Shown one piece after another: positions 1-4,455 of a DNA stretch of 6,977 bases. Source of the DNA: JANXSF01 sp043745195 (GTDB lineage: Bacteria; Acidobacteriota; Terriglobia; Bryobacterales; Bryobacteraceae). Every line of letters starts with the position of its first letter. Within the stretch, counting starts at the first letter, position 1. The stretch is taken from assembly GCA_043745195.1 (NCBI GenBank), contig JAYTTF010000102.1:1-6977 (forward strand). The letters are read 5' to 3'. A program made the translations under genes and the position numbers. The notes below the pieces were generated by a model that saw only the letters and a list, made by a program, of their open reading frames with translations, had not been told where the DNA came from and ran no database searches.

Positions 1-99
1 TTACGTTATCGCGGAACCTCGGAATGCGTGATCGCGACATTTCGGAATGCTCAATCGCGCTGACCTCGGAACAATTATCGCGGGACTCCGGAATCCGCA
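1..99. mobile_element. End of an IS21-like insertion sequence (body lies left of the window)
   Basis: Homology to the paralogous kinase genes stops exactly between bases 99 and 100. To the right, CCGGAGCCATGTACTGCGGC is identical in kinase 2; to the left nothing matches either kinase. The foreign side, read inward from the junction on the minus strand, begins TGCGGATTCCGG, so the element ends in 5'-TG...CA-3' as IS21-family elements do. It then carries four imperfect repeats of about 23 bp. Multiple internal repeats of this size near the tip are a hallmark of IS21-family ends, where they bind the IstA transposase (family knowledge). The transposase genes, the other end and the target duplication are outside the window, so the family call rests on terminus and repeats only. 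A different repeat-ended element or a rearrangement breakpoint remains possible. Confidence 0.68.
8..93. repeat. Four imperfect direct repeats with 23-bp period, probable transposase-binding repeats
   Basis: On the plus strand each unit has ATCGCG followed 12 to 13 bases later by CGGAA. The ATCGCG cores start at 8, 31, 54 and 77, an exact 23-bp period. The CGGAA cores start at 20, 43, 67 and 89. The bases between vary. The units are contiguous with no unique spacers, which argues against a CRISPR array. The outermost unit (77-93) ends 6 bp from the inferred tip at base 99. The periodicity is seen directly; the transposase-binding role is inferred from IS21-family elements. Confidence 0.8.
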
Positions 100-649
100 C
101 CGGAGCCATGTACTGCGGCGTGCCAATGATCGAGCCTTCCGTAGTAAGTGAAGCAACGATCGTCGCGTCGCTCGGCCCAATGGTGGCAGCCGACTTGGCG
201 AGGCCAAAATCCAGCACATTCACGCCGTCGCGCGTCAGCATAATGTTGGCCGGCTTCACATCGCGATGGGTCACGCCGGCTCGATGAGCGCGATCAAGCG
301 CATCCGCAATCTGCGCCGCGTAAGAAAGCGCCTGCTCCAACGGAATCGGGCCTTTTTCTATGCGCGCGGCAAGTGTCTCGCCCTCCATCAGTTCCATCAC
401 CATATAGTTGGGGCCGACGTCAAACAGCGTGCAAATATTAGGATGATTCAGCGACCCCACCGCCCGCGCCTCCCGCTCGAACCGCATGCGTAGGTCCTCG
501 CGCGCGGCAATATGCTCTGGCAGCACCTTCACTGCAACTGTACGGTCCAGTCGCGTGTCGCGAGCCTTATACACTTCGCCCATGCCACCCGCGCCCAGCG
601 GGGAAAGGATTTCATAAGGGCCGAGTTTGTCTCCGGGTGTGATATGCAT
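100..649 (-). pseudogene. Ser/Thr protein kinase 1, truncated in its catalytic domain by an insertion
   Basis: The ATG at 649-647 opens a frame that matches the N-terminal kinase domains of the two other kinases here. Visible are the glycine-rich loop GAGGMGEV, the beta-3 lysine (about residue 41, VAVK), the catalytic HRD (128-130) with KPAN, and DFG (147-149). The activation segment runs to GTPQYMAP, where homology ends one base into the Glu codon of the APE motif. The frame stays open through the foreign DNA, adding 33 unrelated residues (starting VRIPESRDN) up to the left edge. The C-lobe, membrane helix and propeller are therefore lost from this reading frame, and activity is unlikely. 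Against kinase 2 it also lacks 4 residues between the DVG and YMVM segments. It starts 15 nt after hicB, and a GTAGGG-like ribosome site lies about 9 nt upstream. The missing half may survive beyond the insertion, outside the window. Confidence 0.88.
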
Positions 650-664
650 GGCAGGTTACCCTAC

Positions 665-1102
665 TCAGGCAGCCTGCTCAACACTCACCACCAACCGCAG
701 CCCGAGCCCTTCCAACGCTTCCCTGATTCTCGATAGTTTGGTCGCATGGCGCGGGTTCAGCATCCGCCGCACTTCTTTCTCGTCGCAGCCGATTCTGCGC
801 GCCAACTGCGTATTGGTGATGCCGGCTTCGATCATGCCAAGCTTGAGCGCTGCTTTCGCCGCCATCGGCGCAGGGAGCGGTATTAGCCGTTCCCCCTTGG
901 CAGCCTTGGACGCCAAGGGGATTTCCAACCCTTCGGCAATCCGGCCCGCGATCGCTTCTTCCAAACAATCCATCGCTTGCACGACGGCGTTCTTTTCACC
1001 GTGACCCTGTGTGATAGCCTCGGGAATGTCCCGGAAAGTGACGATCAGAATCCCGGGCTTTTCGCCGCGTTCTAACTTTGCCGGATATGAAAAGGTTCGC
1101 AT
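665..1102 (-). CDS. hicB: HicB-family antitoxin with C-terminal helix-turn-helix
   Basis: This 145-residue protein has the HicB layout. Residues 1-75 form the degraded RNase-H-like domain, with the typical stretch TFRDIPEAITQGHGEKNAV then AMDCLEEAI. Residues 95-137 form an Xre-like helix-turn-helix (NTQLARRIGCDEKEVRRML, then NPRHATKL), usual for HicB proteins that repress their own promoter. Its expected role is to bind and neutralise the HicA ribonuclease and to repress the operon. The ATG follows the hicA stop by 7 nt, and its ribosome site GAGG (1108-1111) overlaps the hicA TGA, which suggests coupled translation. The frame is intact and full length. The family call is firm. DNA binding at the nearby inverted repeat (1341-1358) is inference. 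Confidence 0.88.
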   Translation of the reverse strand: MRTFSYPAKLERGEKPGILIVTFRDIPEAITQGHGEKNAVVQAMDCLEEAIAGRIAEGLEIPLASKAAKGERLIPLPAPMAAKAALKLGMIEAGITNTQLARRIGCDEKEVRRMLNPRHATKLSRIREALEGLGLRLVVSVEQAA

Positions 1103-1109
1103 CGTTGCC

Positions 1110-1313
1110 TCATACCTCGAAGTCTTCTTTGCTCAAACCCAGTTGAGCAAGCATTTTGTGAAAAGCGCGTTTATCAAGTTCATCCTTCAAATTGCGCACG
1201 GTGGTCATCTTAGTCCCAAAGTAGAGAATGCCATGGCTGCCCTTTCCGCGATGCGCCACCCATCGGACAACAATTTCGCGTACATGGCCTAGCAGCCTGT
1301 ATTCGGCGTACAA
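1110..1313 (-). CDS. hicA: HicA-like mRNA interferase toxin (TTG start; possibly disrupted)
   Basis: This 67-residue protein lies directly upstream of hicB, the usual toxin-first order. The C-terminal two thirds look like HicA, a small dsRBD-fold ribonuclease that cleaves mRNA: RGKGSHG holds the conserved GSH with the catalytic histidine (H27), then come a beta strand (ILYFG), TTVRNL and the closing helix (AFHKMLAQLGLSKEDF). The TTG at 1313 has a strong ribosome site, GAGGGG at 1327-1322, with 8-nt spacing, and an in-frame stop lies just upstream, so this start is favoured. The N-terminus is odd: it lacks a clear Gly before the Trp of the first strand (RWVAHRGKGSH). A different frame starting at ATG 1285 reads MYAKLLSDGWRIA, which also resembles a HicA N-terminus, so an old frameshift cannot be excluded. 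HicA identity is fairly sure; functionality is uncertain. Confidence 0.72.
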   Translation of the reverse strand: MYAEYRLLGHVREIVVRWVAHRGKGSHGILYFGTKMTTVRNLKDELDKRAFHKMLAQLGLSKEDFEV

Positions 1314-1321
1314 AATCGTTG

Positions 1322-1327
1322 CCCCTC
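1322..1327 (-). promoter_or_regulatory. Ribosome binding site deciding the TTG start of hicA
   Basis: The minus strand reads GAGGGG here, 8 nt before the TTG at 1313-1311. This is close to the ideal Shine-Dalgarno sequence and spacing, and no comparable site precedes the ATG at 1285. It is the main argument for the unusual TTG start. Confidence 0.6.
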
Positions 1328-1336
1328 ACGCTTCTT

Positions 1337-1365
1337 AGTGTCGGACAAAACTGTCCGATTGGCAA
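1337..1365 (-). promoter_or_regulatory. Possible sigma70-type promoter of hicAB
   Basis: On the minus strand a TTGCCA (1365-1360, five of six bases of the -35 consensus) is followed after 17 bases by GACACT (1342-1337, three of six of the -10 consensus). It lies in the only sizeable gap of the window, between kinase 2 and hicA. The weak -10 box makes it tentative. The inverted repeat at 1341-1358 fills the spacer, where a bound repressor would block the promoter. Confidence 0.3.
1341..1358. promoter_or_regulatory. Perfect inverted repeat upstream of hicA, candidate HicB operator
   Basis: TCGGACA and TGTCCGA form a perfect 7-bp inverted repeat around a 4-base centre (18 bp in all). It lies 28 bp before the hicA TTG and 18 bp after the kinase 2 stop. 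HicB antitoxins with a helix-turn-helix repress their operon by binding inverted repeats at the promoter (family knowledge), which fits the position. The alternative is a hairpin at the end of the kinase 2 transcript, but no T-run follows it on the minus strand, so a standard intrinsic terminator is unlikely. Confidence 0.5.
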
Positions 1366-1375
1366 GTCGGCCCAA

Positions 1376-3934
1376 CTACTTTCCCAGACCTGCGGCCCAG
1401 TTTTGCACAACCACCATGGGTAAATCCGCCTGCTCGACACCTTCCGAGCTCATCACCAAAAATCGCTTGCCGTCGCGGGTGGGTACGCCATAATTTGGAG
1501 CGCGAAACAGCAGTTCCGGCCGTCCTGCCTTGACTCCGTCGGCATTCAGTTCGATAGGAGCGGCCATTAGACTGCCTCCGTCATTCGCTGCCCAGTACAG
1601 CTCTTTTCCATCGGCTCGCCATCGAGGGCGAGCCCCACCTTCCGTCGATACTTGCCACTTGCCGCGTCGGTCCCGGAACCCCTGGATGTAGACTTCGTTC
1701 CTTCCGGACTCACTCGATTGATAGGCTACCCAGCGGCCATCGGGGGAAAAGAAGGCGAAACCTTCATTGAACTTCGTCTGCAGATAGGGAGCCGGCTTCT
1801 TCTCTCCCTCCAGCGGGAGTATGAAAATATCAGTTGCCCCAAATAGCAGATGTTTCCCATCGGCAGAAACGCTGCTTATAATATCCCCTTTCGCAAGCAA
1901 CTCTTCCCCACCCGAACCATCGGCAGTTCGCATGTGGATATTTCCCGCATTGATGTAATAGATATGCTTACCATCGGGAGACCATTGCGGCCATCGGCCG
2001 CCGGTAAAGGTAAGTCGGGTGGCAATGCCGCTTGCAAAGGGCATGACCCAGATGTCGCTAATTCCTCGGCCTGCCGTGAACGCAACCCGGCTGCCGTCCG
2101 GGGAGAGGCTATAGGAGATAAAAGATACTTCTACAGCTTGACCGACCGATTCGATTCGTTTCCCAGCACGGTTCAACCACTCGAATCGGGCCTTTCGGTT
2201 CGTTTCTCCCTGGCCGTAAAAAAGTGTTCCGTCGCTGGAAACGGAGAATTGAGCATAGCCATTTGCAGTCACGCCGTTTACACCTTGGGCTATCACCACC
2301 GGCTCACCAGTGAGCCGGGGCGGATTCAACTCCAGCTTGCGGGCAGTCAGCACCCCATCTCCCTGCATGTAGATCAGACGCCCCGTGTTGGCATCATAGA
2401 GCCCATTGAACTCCGATTGCAGAATTTGAACTGGCGGCCTTCCATCCAGCGAGCCCCAATAGATGCCTTGTTTCGCCAGGTCGTTGTGCCGAATGAAATA
2501 GAGAAAGTCCTTGCCGCCCGGCAGAAACTGAGGGTAGTAATGAAATAGTTCTCCCACGGGGCTATTGACCTTCGCTACTGATGCGGGCACCCCACTTCCG
2601 GAGGCTGCAATTCGCATTAGTCCGGCATCGCGCTCGGCAAATAGAATCACTCCATCCTTGTTCCAGGTTCCGCCTCGCCCGATGGATGTATCGCACAACG
2701 TGGTCGGCGCGCCACCAGCCACATCAATCCGCTTGAGTTTGCCGCCGGCTACAAAGGCCAGCGACTTGCTATCGGGAGACCAGAAGGGCCGCCCGGCATC
2801 TTCGGTTTCCGGAAGCCCTTTGGCTTGCAAGGAGTCCAGTGGACGGAGGTAGAGTAGCGATATTCCCTTGGCATCGACTGCCACGTAGGCCAGCGTACGG
2901 CCGTCGGGTGAGATGGCTGATCCCCCGCTGTTACCAATGTTGGTAAAGCGACTGCCTGGTGGCGGGTTCACGTCAAGCTTTACTGACGGCTCCGCGCTTT
3001 TGCGAAACAGGAAGGAGACTGAGGCTATAGCGAGAAAACTGGCCAGTGCGGCGATGGCCCAGGGCCAGCGGTTGGGCCTAGTTACCGCCGTTGGCGCGTC
3101 TTGCGGAGGCGTGCGGAGGTCGAGCACGATGTCGTGCATCGAGAAGTAGCGCTCCTCCGGCTCCTTCGCCAAGCACCGCCGCACTAAGCGTTCCAGCCAC
3201 CCCGGCGTGAACGGTTTCACCGCCATCGGCGGCGGATCAGCAGCCAGGATCGCCGCTACCAGCGTCGAGTAGCTCTTACCCTGAAACGCCTTCTGCCCCG
3301 TGACCATCTCATAAAGCACCGCACCAAAAGCCCAGATATCGGCTCGCGCATCGGCCTCGCGACCCTCAAACTGCTCCGGAGCCATGTACTGCGGCGTGCC
3401 CATCACCATCCCTTCGCCCGTGAGCCCCTTCACCAGCGTCGCGTCATTCGGGCCAATCGACGCATTCGATTTCGCCAGCCCGAAGTCCAGCACCTTGACC
3501 CCATCGCGCGTCAGCATGATGTTGGCCGGTTTCACATCACGATGCGTGACCCCGGCGCGATGCGCCCGATCCAGCGCGTCGGCAATTTGCACGGCGAATG
3601 ACAGCGCCTGCTCCAGCGGGATCGGCCCCTTCTCGATGCGCGCGGCAAGCGTCTCGCCCTCCATCAACTCCATCACCATGTAACTGGTGCCGTCTTGCAC
3701 GCCGATGTCGAAAAGCGTACAAATATTCGGATGATTGAGCGATGCCACGGCCCGCGCTTCGCGCTCAAACCGCGCGCGCAGGTCTTCCCGCTTGGCGATA
3801 TGCTCCGGCAGCACCTTCACCGCAACTGAACGATCCAGTCGCGTGTCACGCGCCTTATAAACCTCACCCATGCCACCCGCGCCAAGCGGCAAGAGGATTT
3901 CGTAGGGGCCGAGTTTGTCTCCGGGTGTAAGCAT
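1376..3934 (-). CDS. Transmembrane Ser/Thr protein kinase 2 with C-terminal beta-propeller
   Basis: This intact 852-residue receptor-type kinase has its catalytic domain at about residues 11-273: GAGGMGEV loop (18-25), ATP-anchoring K40, catalytic HRD (131-133), DFG (150-152), APE (185-187) and the closing Arg in RRCLAKEP. All key residues are present, so it should phosphorylate Ser/Thr in the cytoplasm. A hydrophobic helix at about 290-310 (WPWAIAALASFLAIASVSF) is the single membrane span. Residues 320-845 carry repeated PD40/TolB-like blades (SPDGRTLAYVA, SPDSKSLAFVA, SPDGSRVAFTA, SPDGKHIYY, SPDGRWVAY), presumably an extracytoplasmic propeller for ligand or protein contact. The ligand is unknown. 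The ATG at 3934 gives an N-terminus colinear with kinase 1, though no purine-rich ribosome site precedes it. It begins 9 nt after the small antitoxin gene, suggesting joint transcription. Confidence 0.93.
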   Translation of the reverse strand: MLTPGDKLGPYEILLPLGAGGMGEVYKARDTRLDRSVAVKVLPEHIAKREDLRARFEREARAVASLNHPNICTLFDIGVQDGTSYMVMELMEGETLAARIEKGPIPLEQALSFAVQIADALDRAHRAGVTHRDVKPANIMLTRDGVKVLDFGLAKSNASIGPNDATLVKGLTGEGMVMGTPQYMAPEQFEGREADARADIWAFGAVLYEMVTGQKAFQGKSYSTLVAAILAADPPPMAVKPFTPGWLERLVRRCLAKEPEERYFSMHDIVLDLRTPPQDAPTAVTRPNRWPWAIAALASFLAIASVSFLFRKSAEPSVKLDVNPPPGSRFTNIGNSGGSAISPDGRTLAYVAVDAKGISLLYLRPLDSLQAKGLPETEDAGRPFWSPDSKSLAFVAGGKLKRIDVAGGAPTTLCDTSIGRGGTWNKDGVILFAERDAGLMRIAASGSGVPASVAKVNSPVGELFHYYPQFLPGGKDFLYFIRHNDLAKQGIYWGSLDGRPPVQILQSEFNGLYDANTGRLIYMQGDGVLTARKLELNPPRLTGEPVVIAQGVNGVTANGYAQFSVSSDGTLFYGQGETNRKARFEWLNRAGKRIESVGQAVEVSFISYSLSPDGSRVAFTAGRGISDIWVMPFASGIATRLTFTGGRWPQWSPDGKHIYYINAGNIHMRTADGSGGEELLAKGDIISSVSADGKHLLFGATDIFILPLEGEKKPAPYLQTKFNEGFAFFSPDGRWVAYQSSESGRNEVYIQGFRDRRGKWQVSTEGGARPRWRADGKELYWAANDGGSLMAAPIELNADGVKAGRPELLFRAPNYGVPTRDGKRFLVMSSEGVEQADLPMVVVQNWAAGLGK

Positions 3935-3943
3935 CGTATAGGA

Positions 3944-4177
3944 TTAGCGGGAGCGGCGATTGGTCCCGCCAATTTTCCGTAGTTCAATCACCAGCCGTAG
4001 AGCGTCGTTCACTTCTTGATTGGTCTTGAATTCGCTATGAATCTCCGGTTCAAGCAGCACCAAATTCGTCCCCTCTGAGTACTGTTTGGCATACTTTCCC
4101 CTTACTCCGCCTTTGAGCAAAGTAGTCAGATCATACTCGGGACGAAGCTCGTCAATTGTGTTTTCGCGTTTTTTCAT
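3944..4177 (-). CDS. Small putative antitoxin paired with the BrnT-type toxin
   Basis: This intact 77-residue, charged protein has a central block LLKGGVRGKYAKQYSEGTNL (about 21-40) and then LLEPEIHSEF and EVNDALRLVIEL, with a basic tail. I recognise the GVRGKY...EGTN pattern as a type of small protein often encoded next to BrnT-like toxins; the C-terminal half could form a strand-helix of the CopG/ribbon-helix-helix kind. The antitoxin role is inferred mainly from position: the gene overlaps the 3' end of brnT by 26 nt, as expected for coupled toxin-antitoxin genes. It does not look like classical BrnA by its visible motifs. It ends 9 nt before kinase 2. Confidence 0.65.
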   Translation of the reverse strand: MKKRENTIDELRPEYDLTTLLKGGVRGKYAKQYSEGTNLVLLEPEIHSEFKTNQEVNDALRLVIELRKIGGTNRRSR

Positions 4178-4437
4178 AGGCTTTTTTTTCGTTTCGCGTC
4201 AGTTCTCTTGCGCTGACTATTCGATACCGGGCGTTTCGTTCAGTATAGGATACAATCAGCAATCTGTTCCGGCTGGACATTCCAACGGTGATGAATCGGG
4301 CCTTGCGAAGAGGAATGATCGGGGTCGGGAACCGTTGTGCCTAACCAATCACCGAAAACGGTTGAGGCTTCTTCGAAAGAGACCGAATGCTTCCTCCCGT
4401 TGCCGCGTGCCTTATCCGGATCCCATTCGAACTCCAC
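4152..4437 (-). pseudogene. brnT: BrnT-family ribonuclease toxin, frameshifted
   Basis: The frame from GTG 4437 reads MEFEWDPDKARGNGRKHSVS then FEEASTVFGD and VPDPDHSSSQG, the usual N-terminal half of BrnT, a RelE-fold ribonuclease toxin. It then runs into unrelated sequence and stops after 65 residues. The missing half is present in another frame: RFITVGMSSRNRLLIVSYTE, then RYRIVSARELTRNEKKAYE, ending at TGA 4154-4152. Removing one C from the GGCCC tract (plus-strand GGGCC, 4298-4302) joins the halves into a 94-residue protein of normal BrnT length. So this is a recent one-base insertion, or a sequencing or assembly error. GTG is preferred as start because MEFEWDP is the usual BrnT N-terminus. 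It begins 18 nt after kinase 3; only a weak AGG lies upstream. The 3' end overlaps the antitoxin gene. Confidence 0.88.
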
Positions 4438-4455
4438 AGCATGTATTCTACCTAA

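Noticed and set aside
8..93. Short CRISPR array
   Set aside because: The units are degenerate, contiguous at a 23-bp period and have no unique spacers; they sit at the tip of inserted DNA.
1..219. A 72-codon minus-strand frame ending at base 1
   Set aside because: It is out of frame with kinase 1, crosses the insertion junction and shows no family features.
1341..1358. Intrinsic terminator after kinase 2
   Set aside because: The 7-bp stem is short and the minus-strand sequence after it (CACTAAGAAG) has no T-run.
1850..2548. A 232-codon open frame on the plus strand
   Set aside because: It is antisense to the propeller of kinase 2, which has clear repeated motifs in its own frame; long antisense frames are common in GC-rich genes. 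A similar plus-strand frame at 4936-5310 lies opposite kinase 3.
4182..4189. Run of eight T (eight A in the transcript) as a programmed slippage site rescuing brnT
   Set aside because: It lies about 110 nt downstream of the frame break, after the truncated frame has already stopped, so slippage there could not restore the toxin.
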